Shown here: positions 1 to 7,474 of the stretch, one piece after another | How the letters are laid out: each line of letters opens with the position of its first letter | How positions within the stretch are numbered: position 1 is the stretch's first letter | From: Bacillus sp. N1-1 | GTDB lineage: Bacteria > Bacillota > Bacilli > Bacillales > Guptibacillaceae | NCBI RefSeq assembly: GCF_009818105.1 | Contig: NZ_CP046564.1 | Span: forward strand, 4,340,001 to 4,404,000 | DNA length: 64,000 bases | Direction: 5' to 3' | Program-made: the position numbers and the translations under genes | The notes under the pieces: generated by a model | Database searches by the model: none | The model's input: only the letters and a program-made list of their open reading frames with translations | Told to the model about the DNA's origin: nothing

Positions 1-956
1 CTGGGAACACGGTTGTCCTAAAACCAGCATCTGAAACGCCTGTTACAGCAGGCTTCCTAATCGCTGAACTATTTGAAGAAGCAGGACTTCCAAAAGGCGT
101 GCTAAACGTCGTTGCAGGACGAGGTTCTGAGATCGGCGATGCGTTCGTCACGCACCCAATTCCGAAGTTGATTTCCTTCACAGGTTCAACGGAAGTCGGT
201 CAGCATATCGGTGAGCTTGCAGGTAAGAACATTAAGGAAACCGCACTAGAACTTGGCGGTAACAACGTGTTTATCGTTCTTGATGATGCGGATATCGATC
301 AGGCGGCTGAATCAGCGGCGTTCGGTAAGTTCTTGCATCAAGGTCAAATTTGCATGGCGATCAACCGTATTATCGTGCATGAAAGCATTCACGACAAGTT
401 CGTTGAAGCGTTTAAAGAAAAAGTCGCTTCCCTTCAAGCTGGTGATCCTTCTGATGCAAAAACAGCTGTTGGTCCACTGATCAACAAAGATGCCGTTGAG
501 CGTATCCAAGAATCTCTTAACGCGTCTCTTGAGCAAGGCGCAGAGAAAATTCTTGGCGGCGAAGTTGAAGGTAACGTGATGCATCCGGTTATTTTAACGA
601 ACGTAACGAATGACATGCCCATTGCGAAAGATGAAATTTTCGGTGCCGTTGCGCCAATCATTAAATTTAGCACGGTAGACGAAGCGGTTGAAATCGCAAA
701 CGGTTCTCCATACGGCCTTAGTGGCTCTGTACATTCTCGTGACTTAAACCGCGGTGTTCAGGTTGCGCATCAAATCGAAACAGGTATGGTACACATTAAT
801 GACCAGCCGGTAAACGATGAAGCACACATGGCCTTCGGTGGCGAAAAAGAATCAGGCCTTGGTCGTTTTGGCGGCGAATGGGCTCTTGATAAATTTACAA
901 CTGTGAAATGGATTTCCGTTCAGCAAGAACGTCGTCAATATCCATTTTTCCAATAA
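1..956 (+). CDS. Aldehyde dehydrogenase family protein (5' end outside window)
   Basis: NAD(P)-dependent oxidation of an aldehyde to its acid. The reading frame is open from base 3 to the TAA, with no start inside the window, so this is the C-terminal two thirds of a roughly 480-residue enzyme. The cofactor-binding stretch VVLKPASETP, the catalytic glutamate motif ELGGNN and the nucleophile motif GQICMA are all present. The ending QYPFFQ and the overall flavour resemble vanillin/benzaldehyde dehydrogenases such as B. subtilis YfmT, but the substrate cannot be read from sequence. It is followed directly by a strong terminator, so it is the last gene of its unit. Confidence 0.9.
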   Translation, partial: GNTVVLKPASETPVTAGFLIAELFEEAGLPKGVLNVVAGRGSEIGDAFVTHPIPKLISFTGSTEVGQHIGELAGKNIKETALELGGNNVFIVLDDADIDQAAESAAFGKFLHQGQICMAINRIIVHESIHDKFVEAFKEKVASLQAGDPSDAKTAVGPLINKDAVERIQESLNASLEQGAEKILGGEVEGNVMHPVILTNVTNDMPIAKDEIFGAVAPIIKFSTVDEAVEIANGSPYGLSGSVHSRDLNRGVQVAHQIETGMVHINDQPVNDEAHMAFGGEKESGLGRFGGEWALDKFTTVKWISVQQERRQYPFFQ

Positions 957-963
957 GTAGTAG

Positions 964-995
964 AAAGCCCTCGATGCGCTCGAGGGCTTTTTTAG
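964..995 (+). terminator. Intrinsic terminator after aldehyde dehydrogenase
   Basis: Perfect 11-bp stem AAAGCCCTCGA / TCGAGGGCTTT with a 5-nt loop, then a T-run. Confidence 0.9.
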
Positions 996-1118
996 TGCAC
1001 TCCCTTTCCCTAGTAAAAATGAGTTACCCGGGAAATAATGGGAGAATACTTAAACGGCTATATTGTTGCTTTTTATTTTCATTTTTGAAAAAATAGAGAG
1101 AGAAAAGGGGATGGAAAC

Positions 1119-1631
1119 ATGATTGAAGTTCGTGAAGAGAAGGTACAGGATCATGAGGAAATCTCAACCATTTTACAAAAAGCGTTTGGTGGAGAAGATG
1201 AAGTCACGCTGGTCAAAGAAATGCGGAAGTCTGCCCACTTTGTCCCTGAGCTTTCTCTTGTGGCGCTACATAATCGACGTGATCCAGTCGGCTACATTCT
1301 TTTTAGTGAAATCACCATTTCAACGGAAAAAGAAAGCCTCACGTCCCTTGCGCTTGCTCCTCTCGCAGTCATGCCTGAGTTACAACGGGAAGGAATTGGG
1401 AGCATGCTCATTCAAGATGGTTTGATGAGAGCGACTTCGCTCGGATACCGACACGTTGTGGTCCTTGGTCACAAGGAGTATTACCCGCGATTCGATTTCG
1501 TTCCTGCTTCTGAAAAGAACATCTCGGGGCCGTTTGATGCAGGAGATGCGTTTATGGTGAAAGAACTTAAAAAGGACGCGCTGAAAGAGATTAGCGGAGA
1601 AGTTGTTTATCCGAAAGCGTTCGGCGTGTAA
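1119..1631 (+). CDS. GNAT N-acetyltransferase (COG3153-like)
   Basis: Predicted acetyl-CoA-dependent N-acetyltransferase of 170 residues, cytoplasmic, acceptor unknown. The acetyl-CoA-binding motif A appears as QREGIGSML, and the later segment VLGHKEYYPRFDF is typical of the COG3153 (YhbS-like) group. The ATG is preceded by AAAAGGGG at 8 nt, which fixes the start. It is a single gene between two terminators. Confidence 0.8.
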   Translation: MIEVREEKVQDHEEISTILQKAFGGEDEVTLVKEMRKSAHFVPELSLVALHNRRDPVGYILFSEITISTEKESLTSLALAPLAVMPELQREGIGSMLIQDGLMRATSLGYRHVVVLGHKEYYPRFDFVPASEKNISGPFDAGDAFMVKELKKDALKEISGEVVYPKAFGV

Positions 1632-1640
1632 GACGGCACA

Positions 1641-1668
1641 CAAAAAGCCGCTCTTGGGCGGCTCTTCT
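1641..1668. terminator. Bidirectional terminator between convergent genes
   Basis: Stem AGCCGC/GCGGCT. The T-run is better on the minus strand (five A upstream of the stem on plus), so it mainly serves the minus-strand gene ending at 1669. Confidence 0.65.
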
Positions 1669-1959
1669 TTAAAAGTCAAAAATTGAATCTTCGTTCGCAT
1701 CATCGTCTTTCATCAGTTTTGATGGAAGAGATTGTTGAACGGGTGCGGCTTGTTGGAGCGGCTTAGGGGCAGGTGCAGAAGGAGTCTTTGGACGACTGCT
1801 TCCTGATGCCTGAAGTAGCATGTCGCAGTATGTTTTAATCGCAATGAGCTCTTCACGAATGCCGTTTACATCTGCATCATTTTCTTCAACGTTATAAGTA
1901 AGCTGTTTCATACGCGTATTCATTTGCTGAATCAGCTGATCAATCGGGATATCTTTCAT
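1669..1959 (-). CDS. YwdI/DUF5327-like small protein
   Basis: Hydrophilic 96-residue protein. An N-terminal helical half (about 1-50: IPIDQLIQQMNTRM then EELIAIKTYCDMLL) is followed by a Pro/Ala/Gln-rich linker and an acidic tail ending DSIFDF. This layout fits the DUF5327 (B. subtilis YwdI) family, which has no defined function. AAGGAG lies at good spacing before the ATG. It has no signal peptide or membrane segment. The family assignment is from memory of the pattern. Confidence 0.6.
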   Translation of the reverse strand: MKDIPIDQLIQQMNTRMKQLTYNVEENDADVNGIREELIAIKTYCDMLLQASGSSRPKTPSAPAPKPLQQAAPVQQSLPSKLMKDDDANEDSIFDF

Positions 1960-2051
1960 ATCGGTAAACTCCTTTAGTGAAGGATCTTTTATCCCTAGTG
2001 TACCAAACTACAAACCAAATGAAAAAAATTAATTTAGAAGGAGATTAAACA

Positions 2052-2600
2052 ATGGATACTCTTCATGAAGTACTGAAATTTAATGAGGAATTTGTGAATA
2101 ACAAGGAATATGTTCCGTTTGAGACAACTGGCCTTCCAGATAAAAAAATCGTCATTCTTTCTTGTATGGATACGCGTCTTGTTGAACTTCTTCCCCGCGC
2201 GATGAATTTAAAAAATGGTGACGTAAAAATTGTAAAAAACGCTGGTGCTGTTGTGAGTCACCCATTCGGTAGTATTATGCGCAGTATTCTTGTTGCGGTC
2301 TATGAACTTCAGGCTGAGGAAGTGTGGGTCATTGGCCACCACGATTGTGGGATGGGAAAAGTTAACCCAGATGAGCTTCTTCATAAAATGGAAGATAGCG
2401 TAACAAAAGAAGTGGTCGCTTCCATGAAACACGTTGGAATCGATCTTCATTCTTGGCTTCAAGGTTTTACAACTGTTCAAGACGGCGTACGCGATAGCGT
2501 TTCGATGATCCAGAATCATCCACTACTTCCAAAAGACCTTCCTGTTCACGGACTTGTGATTGATCCTGCTACTGGAAAGTTAGATCAAGTGACTGAATAA
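2052..2600 (+). CDS. Beta-class carbonic anhydrase
   Basis: Interconverts CO2 and bicarbonate with a zinc ion. The 182-residue length and motifs match the short bacterial beta-CA clade (YtiB/YvdA-like). The ligand set is visible as Cys38-x-Asp40-x-Arg42 (SCMDTR) and His96-x2-Cys99 (GHHDCG), with the Ala/Gly-rich VKNAGAVV strand between. The ATG follows AGAAGGAGATTAAAC. It is monocistronic, closed by a strong terminator shared with the convergent neighbour. Confidence 0.92.
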   Translation: MDTLHEVLKFNEEFVNNKEYVPFETTGLPDKKIVILSCMDTRLVELLPRAMNLKNGDVKIVKNAGAVVSHPFGSIMRSILVAVYELQAEEVWVIGHHDCGMGKVNPDELLHKMEDSVTKEVVASMKHVGIDLHSWLQGFTTVQDGVRDSVSMIQNHPLLPKDLPVHGLVIDPATGKLDQVTE

Positions 2601-2604
2601 TGTT

Positions 2605-2640
2605 AAAAGCGCGCTCCTCGATTGAGGATCGCGCTTTTCT
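2605..2640. terminator. Bidirectional terminator
   Basis: Stem AAAAGCGCG/CGCGCTTTT, with an inner CTCCTC/GAGGAT extension, between convergent genes. Confidence 0.88.
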
Positions 2641-2644
2641 ACTA

Positions 2645-3166
2645 TTATTTCGCTAAAAGGTCAGCAAAGGCTTTTCCGTACTGTGGAAGATCCGGCGGGC
2701 GACGCGCAGATACAAGATGACCATCAACAACAACGGGCTCATCAATCCACGTAGCGCCGGCATTTTCCATGTCATCACGGATGCCTGGCGTGCTCGTTAC
2801 TTTCTTTCCTTCTAACACCTTAGCAGAAATCAAGACCCATCCGGCATGGCAAATCTGGCCGATTGGCTTCTTATTTTCTTCCATATGCTGTACCATTTTT
2901 AGTACTTCAGGGAATCGGCGGATTTTATCGGGTGCCCAGCCACCTGGAACAAGAATGGCGTCGTAGTCTGCAGGGTTAATGTCTTCATAAGCATATTCGG
3001 AAACGACCGGTACACCGTATTTCCCAACATACTTCTCTCCTGCTTTCTCACCAACGTAATGAACCGTTGCGCCTTCTTCAATAAGACGATAATAAGGATA
3101 GGTTAGCTCCAGATCTTCAAATTCATGATGAACAAGACTAATGACTTTCTTATTTTCTAAACGCAT
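2645..3166 (-). CDS. DJ-1/PfpI family protein (general stress protein 18-like)
   Basis: Class I glutamine-amidotransferase-like fold of 173 residues. The nucleophile elbow is ICHAGWVL with Cys106 and His107, and Glu18 sits in the HEFEDLE segment where the family keeps its acidic partner. The closest remembered relative is B. subtilis YfkM (GSP18); PfpI/YhbO proteins are proposed to act in carbonyl-stress protection or as proteases/deglycases. A sigma-B-like promoter lies upstream at 3191-3216, in keeping with a general-stress role. Confidence 0.85.
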   Translation of the reverse strand: MRLENKKVISLVHHEFEDLELTYPYYRLIEEGATVHYVGEKAGEKYVGKYGVPVVSEYAYEDINPADYDAILVPGGWAPDKIRRFPEVLKMVQHMEENKKPIGQICHAGWVLISAKVLEGKKVTSTPGIRDDMENAGATWIDEPVVVDGHLVSARRPPDLPQYGKAFADLLAK

Positions 3167-3190
3167 ATTTCCACCTCCACTTCTTACCTT

Positions 3191-3216
3191 ATACCATTTT
3201 TCTTCTATTTCAAAAC
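3191..3216 (-). promoter_or_regulatory. Candidate sigma-B promoter for the PfpI gene
   Basis: Minus strand reads GTTTTG, 14 bp, TGGTAT, close to the sigma-B consensus GTTTAA-N12-14-GGGTAT and about 25 bp upstream of the ATG. It is a visual match only. Confidence 0.4.
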
Positions 3217-3344
3217 GATTAACGTTCAGTATCGTTATCAGAACTGAATCCAGCTCAGGATAGATCTACCTTTTCAAGCATGTATTCTCTAGTATGGTCC
3301 TGTCCATCTGGGAATACTAATGAGAAGGTAAAGGAGAGATAACC

Positions 3345-4166
3345 ATGGATGTTGGTCTTTTACTGGAATATGCCTGGGTGCTACTCGTTTTAATCGGTCT
3401 TGAAGGGGTGCTAGCAGCAGACAATGCCCTCGTCATGGCCATTATGGTCAAGCACCTTGATCCAAAAAAGCGCAAAAAAGCCTTGTTTTATGGACTTGGC
3501 GGAGCATTTGTCTTTCGCTTTGGCTCTCTCTTCATCATTTCTTTTCTCGTCGATATTTGGCAGGTACAGGCAATTGGCGCCATTTACTTGCTGTTTCTCA
3601 GTTTAAATCATCTTGTTAAAAAGTTTTTCTTAAACGATCGAAAAGAAAGCAAAAAGGAAAAGAATTCTCAGCAAGGGGCTGGCTTTTGGACAACTGTTCT
3701 AAAAGTAGAGCTTGCTGATATTGCTTTTGCGGTTGATTCCATTTTGGCGGCCGTCGCCTTAGCATTAACGCTTCCAAATACAAATTTACCTCGAATTGGT
3801 GGCATGGATGGTGGTCAATTCCTTGTGATATTAACAGGAGGAATTGTTGGGCTGATTATTATGCGATTCGCTGCAAATTATTTTGTGAGGCTTTTGCATC
3901 GTAAGCCAGGGTTAGAAACCGCAGCGTTTGCGATTGTCGGCTGGGTTGGTGTAAAGCTCGCTGTCTATACGCTTGCGCATCCAAACCTCGGCATCCTCGC
4001 AGAAGATTTTCCGAAAGAACCAGCGTGGAAAATCACGTTCTGGGGTGTCCTAGTTGCCATTGCCCTTGGCGGATGGTTTTTATCTTCAGAACGTAAGGAA
4101 ACAGAACGAGAAGACGAGAATGAAGATACGCTTGAAGAAGAAAATGATGAAGCGAATGATTTTTAA
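3345..4166 (+). CDS. TerC family integral membrane protein (YkoY/MeeY-like)
   Basis: Polytopic membrane protein of 273 residues with about seven hydrophobic segments. The TerC signature acids are present as Glu20 and Asp26-Asn27 (LEGVLAADNALV) and Glu122, Asp125 and Asp131 (ELADIAFAVDS). B. subtilis homologues YceF and YkoY are implicated in metalating exported enzymes with manganese. The C-terminus is unusually acidic (about the last 25 residues, DENEDTLEEENDEAND), cytoplasmic or exposed. A ykoY-type Mn riboswitch was looked for in the upstream 180 bp and not seen. The start is supported by GGAGAGATAACC before the ATG. Confidence 0.88.
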   Translation: MDVGLLLEYAWVLLVLIGLEGVLAADNALVMAIMVKHLDPKKRKKALFYGLGGAFVFRFGSLFIISFLVDIWQVQAIGAIYLLFLSLNHLVKKFFLNDRKESKKEKNSQQGAGFWTTVLKVELADIAFAVDSILAAVALALTLPNTNLPRIGGMDGGQFLVILTGGIVGLIIMRFAANYFVRLLHRKPGLETAAFAIVGWVGVKLAVYTLAHPNLGILAEDFPKEPAWKITFWGVLVAIALGGWFLSSERKETEREDENEDTLEEENDEANDF

Positions 4167-4172
4167 TTACAA

Positions 4173-4208
4173 AACAACAGGTGCCTAACTTGGCACCTGC
4201 TGTTTTTA
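4173..4208. terminator. Bidirectional terminator
   Basis: Stem AGGTGCC/GGCACCT extended by AACA../..TGTT, followed by T5. It overlaps the stop codon of the convergent DUF1499 gene. Confidence 0.8.
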
Positions 4209-4601
4209 TGCATTCTGAAACGCTTCTCTTATTTCATTCATCCGCTTTTTATTAACACCCATATCTGAGTAGCCGGTCCGAGAAGCAGAACGAAAATGAA
4301 TATTTTCGCTTGCTGTATCAATGTAAAATTCGATATCATCAACGAATTTAAACAGCTTTGACTTCTCTTCCGCTCGTATGTAGTGTGTATCAGCTTCTAC
4401 AATTTCAGTTCGCTTTCGATTGCTTAGAATTGTTTTTAACTTTGTTAATGCTTCTTCTGCCGTCCCGTTATACGGAATTGGCTTCATCCCGTGCTTCTCG
4501 TCAGTACTTTGACTTGATACGCAGTTTGGTTTATCTGGACAGGGAGCAAGTTTTCCTTCTTTCACCCCTAATTGTTCTGAACTCACTTCGATCGCCTCCA
4601 A
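4206..4601 (-). CDS. DUF1499 domain-containing protein
   Basis: Soluble 131-residue protein of unknown function. The DUF1499 hallmarks are the N-terminal CPDKPNCVSSQS segment (Cys21, Cys27), a central IEFYIDTASENIHFRSASR strand and the final YSDMGVNKKRMNEIR. It has no signal peptide. The start follows AGGCGATCG, a weak ribosome site. It stands alone, convergent with the TerC gene. Confidence 0.82.
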   Translation of the reverse strand: MEAIEVSSEQLGVKEGKLAPCPDKPNCVSSQSTDEKHGMKPIPYNGTAEEALTKLKTILSNRKRTEIVEADTHYIRAEEKSKLFKFVDDIEFYIDTASENIHFRSASRTGYSDMGVNKKRMNEIREAFQNA

Positions 4602-4702
4602 TAATCTTTTTCTATTCTATCTATACCCTATCACTTCAACATTTGAACTTATTATGCCTTACTATGTCTTAAAAAAGCAGCACATTGATGTGCAAATTTC
4701 TC

Positions 4703-4728
4703 GTTTAGAACTTTCTTATAGCGTGAAT
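4703..4728 (+). promoter_or_regulatory. Candidate sigma-B-like promoter for YflT-type stress gene
   Basis: GTTTAG, 14 bp, GTGAAT, roughly 50 bp upstream of the GTG start. It resembles GTTTAA-N14-GGGWAT. Weak by eye, but it fits a general-stress gene. Confidence 0.33.
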
Positions 4729-4780
4729 AGTACTCGTGTGATCAAAAAACAGGATTTTAATCTTTGAAGGAGGCAATATT

Positions 4781-5128
4781 GTGAGTAGACCAGTAGTACG
4801 TGAATATCAAAATGATGAGAAACTAAAAAGTGATATCGAGGAGCTAAGCAATATCGGCGTCTCAAAAGATGACATCTACGTGCTTTCTCATGACGACGAC
4901 CGCACAGAACGCGTTGCAGACGGTGTTGATGCAAACACGATCGGCAAAAAAGAAATGGGACTTAGCAGCCTGAAGAACGTATTTAGTAAAAAAGGTGACG
5001 AACTGCGAAGCAAAATGCAGGAAATCGGATTTTCGAAAGAAGAATCTGAACGCTATGAAGAAGAAATGGATAAAGGTAAGATCTTCATGTTCGTAACGGA
5101 TACAGATAAAGTAACTGAGTGGAAGTAA
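4781..5128 (+). CDS. General stress protein with YflT domain
   Basis: Small acidic cytoplasmic protein of 115 residues with a GTG start placed by GAAGGAGG at 9 nt. The N-terminal REYQNDEKLKSDIEEL and ISKDDIYVLSHDDDRT-type segment (about 7-45) is the YflT/GSP17M-like fold. The second half is charged and helical, with SKEESERYEEEMDKGKIFMF giving a strand near the end. Homologues are heat- or sigma-B-induced with no known biochemistry. It is single-gene, closed by a strong terminator. Confidence 0.75.
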   Translation: MSRPVVREYQNDEKLKSDIEELSNIGVSKDDIYVLSHDDDRTERVADGVDANTIGKKEMGLSSLKNVFSKKGDELRSKMQEIGFSKEESERYEEEMDKGKIFMFVTDTDKVTEWK

Positions 5129-5144
5129 GGAATAAAGAATAAGC

Positions 5145-5182
5145 AAAAGCCGCTGATTCGGTGTTGAATCAGCGGCTTTTTT
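5145..5182 (+). terminator. Intrinsic terminator
   Basis: Perfect 15-bp stem AAAAGCCGCTGATTC / GAATCAGCGGCTTTT followed by T-run. Confidence 0.93.
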
Positions 5183-5195
5183 GCGGTGATGCGTG

Positions 5196-5227
5196 GGTGG
5201 GGGTCAGGCTCGTGCCTGACCCCCACC
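5196..5227. repeat. REP-like GGGGTCAGGC palindrome, copy 1
   Basis: Perfect 14-bp inverted repeat GGTGGGGGTCAGGC with loop TCGT. It has no T-run, so it is not a normal terminator. GGGGTCAGG..CCTGACCCC hairpins of this kind occur as dispersed repeats in bacteria, some mobilised by Y1 (RAYT-type) transposases; no such gene lies in this window. Confidence 0.7.
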
Positions 5228-5287
5228 ACTTTAAAGTGTTACAATTATACCCCTATTATTTACTGCGCCTTTATGAATTCCAGGAGG

Positions 5288-5470
5288 TCACTCACTCTTG
5301 TTCTCCTTATAAACGTTCAACAATTCTTCTACCTTGATTCCATCAATTGTCATGCCTTCAAGCTGAGATTTCTCGATTTTCACACCTGATAAGTTGCAAT
5401 CTGTGATCGTACTTCCATGGAGGTCACATTAAGCTTTCACTTATATAGACGTTTCCCATCCATTGATTCC
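5288..5470 (-). pseudogene. Remnant of a pentapeptide-repeat protein gene
   Basis: The minus strand from 5428 down to a TGA at 5288-5290 encodes DLHGSTITDCNLSGVKIEKS, continuing through QLEGMTIDGIKVEELL to VYKENKSE. This is the C-terminal coil and tail of Bacillus-type pentapeptide-repeat proteins. There is no usable start: stops (TAA) lie in frame just upstream, and similarity seems to continue in another frame (NVYISESLM) to about 5470, implying a frameshift and loss of the N-terminal part. It lies between the two GGGGTCAG hairpins. The stretch 5183-5648 otherwise shows no gene. Confidence 0.6.
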
Positions 5471-5532
5471 GTCAACAAAACGAAAATTTTTTCTTATTTT
5501 GGGCCTTGTCTTTTGTAGGAGGACAAATGTAT

Positions 5533-5565
5533 GTGGAGGGGGTCAGAGAGGAGCCAGACCCCCAC
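5533..5565. repeat. REP-like GGGGTCAG palindrome, copy 2 (degenerate)
   Basis: Imperfect relative of the 5196-5227 hairpin: GGGGGTC (5538-5544) and GACCCCC (5557-5563) pair, while the inner arm AGAGAGGAGCCA has decayed. The pair of hairpins, about 340 bp apart, brackets the pentapeptide remnant. Confidence 0.6.
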
Positions 5566-5648
5566 CCTAAAAAATTAGTTCTTCGCTCGTCTCCACTCGC
5601 ATATATTTGTAGGGCAATAAAAATATTTCTTTCAAAGGGAGTGCTGAT

Positions 5649-5840
5649 ATGTTGGATCGAACTTTGCTTTTCGTAGCCGCTATGATTGCTGGGTTTGCAT
5701 TACTTCGTTTGTCTGAAGCAGATTCATTCCTCGAGAGTCTTAATCCGGTCTTCGAAGTTGTTGGCTTTCTAGCAGCGCTGCTATTTGCACTTGTCTTGAT
5801 CTACAAAGGCATCATGGCCATCTTACCTCGGAAAGTGTAA
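5649..5840 (+). CDS. Small hydrophobic membrane protein
   Basis: A 63-residue hypothetical protein with two predicted membrane helices (about 5-22 and 36-57) joined by an acidic loop (SEADSFLESLNP) and a basic C-terminus (PRKV). AAAGGGAG precedes the ATG at 8 nt, and a good terminator follows within 30 bp. No family is recognised. Coding status rests on RBS, terminator and composition. Confidence 0.6.
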   Translation: MLDRTLLFVAAMIAGFALLRLSEADSFLESLNPVFEVVGFLAALLFALVLIYKGIMAILPRKV

Positions 5841-5865
5841 CCGCTTTCCACTCCTGAAAGAAACG

Positions 5866-5895
5866 AAAAGCGGGATCACTGGGATCCCGCTTTTT
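5866..5895. terminator. Bidirectional terminator
   Basis: Stem AAAAGCGGGATC / GATCCCGCTTTTT, between the small membrane gene and convergent fumarase. Confidence 0.9.
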
Positions 5896-5898
5896 GAC

Positions 5899-7287
5899 TT
5901 ATTCTTTTGGTGCAATCATATCTTCAGGACGAACGATCTCATCGAACTGCTCCGCTGTCAAAAGACCGCTCTCAAGAGCAGATTCGCGTAGCGTTGTGCC
6001 GTCTTCATGCGCTTTTTTCGCAATTTTCGCCGCATTTTCATAACCGATATGCGGGTTCAGTGCTGTTACAAGCATAAGCGAATTTTTCAAGTAATCTTGA
6101 ATCACTTCTTCATTCGGCTCAATACCCACTGCACAATTATCGTTAAAGGACTTCATTCCGTCTGCGAGTAAACGCGATGACTGAAGGAAGTTATAAATGA
6201 TAACTGGCTTAAAGACGTTTAATTCAAAGTTCCCCTGACTCGCTGAAAAACCAATTGTTGCGTCATTCCCCATCACTTGCGCTGCTACCATCGTAAGCGC
6301 CTCGCTCTGCGTTGGGTTAACTTTACCTGGCATGATTGAGCTTCCCGGCTCATTGGCTGGAATCGTCAGTTCACCAATACCACAGCGCGGTCCACTTGCA
6401 AGCCAGCGCACGTCGTTTGCAATTTTCATTAGATCCGCCGCAAGCGCCTTTAGCGTACCGTGTACGTGGACAATTTCATCGTGGCTTGTAAGCGCATGGA
6501 ATTTATTTTCAGCTGATGCGAACGTCTTGTCCGTCATTTTGCTAATTTCTTCCGCTACCATGTCCCCGAACTTCGGATGGGCATTTAGTCCAGTTCCAAC
6601 CGCGGTTCCACCAATCGCAAGTTCCTTCATATATCTTACACTTTCAAGAAGCATGTTCTCACACTTCACAAGCATACGATGCCAGCCGCTAATTTCCTGA
6701 CCGAGCGTAAGTGGCGTTGCATCTTGAAGGTGCGTACGTCCGATTTTAATAATATGTTCATTGTCCTGCATTTTTTGATAGAGCGTTTCTTTCAGCTCTA
6801 TAAGAGTAGGATAAAGATGATCCTCAACAGAAAGAACGGCCGCAACGTGCAGCGCTGTTGGGAATGTATCATTGGAAGATTGAGACTTATTCACGTCATC
6901 ATTTGGATGAATACGCTCTTCACTTCCCTGTTCTTGTAAAAGTTCATTCGCACGAAATGCGAGCACTTCATTCATATTCATGTTGGACTGCGTGCCACTT
7001 CCGGTTTGCCACACAACGAGTGGGAAGTGTTCATTATGATCGCCATTAATTACTTCGTCCGCTGCCTTCACAATGGCTTCAGCTTTCACATCTTCAAGCT
7101 TACCAAGACGCTGATTTGCGAGCGCTGCGCCCTTTTTCAACATCGCAAATGCTTTTACTACTTCAAGCGGCATTTGCTCATTGCCGATTTTAAAATTCTG
7201 CTTGCTTCGCTGCGTCTGTGCACCCCACATTTTATCTGCTGGTACTTTGATTTCTCCAATTGTGTCTCGTTCAATTCGATAATCCAT
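5899..7287 (-). CDS. fumC: Class II fumarate hydratase
   Basis: TCA-cycle enzyme hydrating fumarate to L-malate; homotetrameric and iron-independent. The length of 462 residues is that of B. subtilis CitG. The family signature loop [11 protein letters not shown] is at 315-325, with [10 protein letters not shown] around His186 and [14 protein letters not shown] at 96-108. The ATG is preceded by GAAGGAGGATCAC. It is monocistronic. The upstream 190 bp carries the TRAP-operon terminator and no clear regulator site. Confidence 0.96.
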   Translation of the reverse strand: MDYRIERDTIGEIKVPADKMWGAQTQRSKQNFKIGNEQMPLEVVKAFAMLKKGAALANQRLGKLEDVKAEAIVKAADEVINGDHNEHFPLVVWQTGSGTQSNMNMNEVLAFRANELLQEQGSEERIHPNDDVNKSQSSNDTFPTALHVAAVLSVEDHLYPTLIELKETLYQKMQDNEHIIKIGRTHLQDATPLTLGQEISGWHRMLVKCENMLLESVRYMKELAIGGTAVGTGLNAHPKFGDMVAEEISKMTDKTFASAENKFHALTSHDEIVHVHGTLKALAADLMKIANDVRWLASGPRCGIGELTIPANEPGSSIMPGKVNPTQSEALTMVAAQVMGNDATIGFSASQGNFELNVFKPVIIYNFLQSSRLLADGMKSFNDNCAVGIEPNEEVIQDYLKNSLMLVTALNPHIGYENAAKIAKKAHEDGTTLRESALESGLLTAEQFDEIVRPEDMIAPKE

Positions 7288-7442
7288 TGTGATCCTCCTT
7301 CAGAGTATAAGTTAACAGGTTCCACTTCGATAAAAAGAAGAGAAGTCCTTTCTCTTCAAATAAATTTCTAATTATGACGACGCTTACATCATAACACACT
7401 CTCCTTTTACCGGGAATCAGGAGATGCGAGCATTTTTTCATA

Positions 7443-7470
7443 GAAAAAGCCGCTCATACGATGAGCGACT
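7443..7470 (-). terminator. Terminator of the TRAP operon
   Basis: Minus strand GTCGCTCAT-CGT-ATGAGCGGC followed by TTTTTC, immediately after the permease stop. Confidence 0.8.
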
Positions 7471-7474
7471 TCTT

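Noticed and set aside
3224..3248. TTCAGT..ACTGAA inverted repeat upstream of the TerC gene, and a possible yybP-ykoY Mn riboswitch
   Set aside because: Six-base arms with a long loop are weak, and the conserved GGGGAGUA-type core of the riboswitch is absent in 3190-3344.
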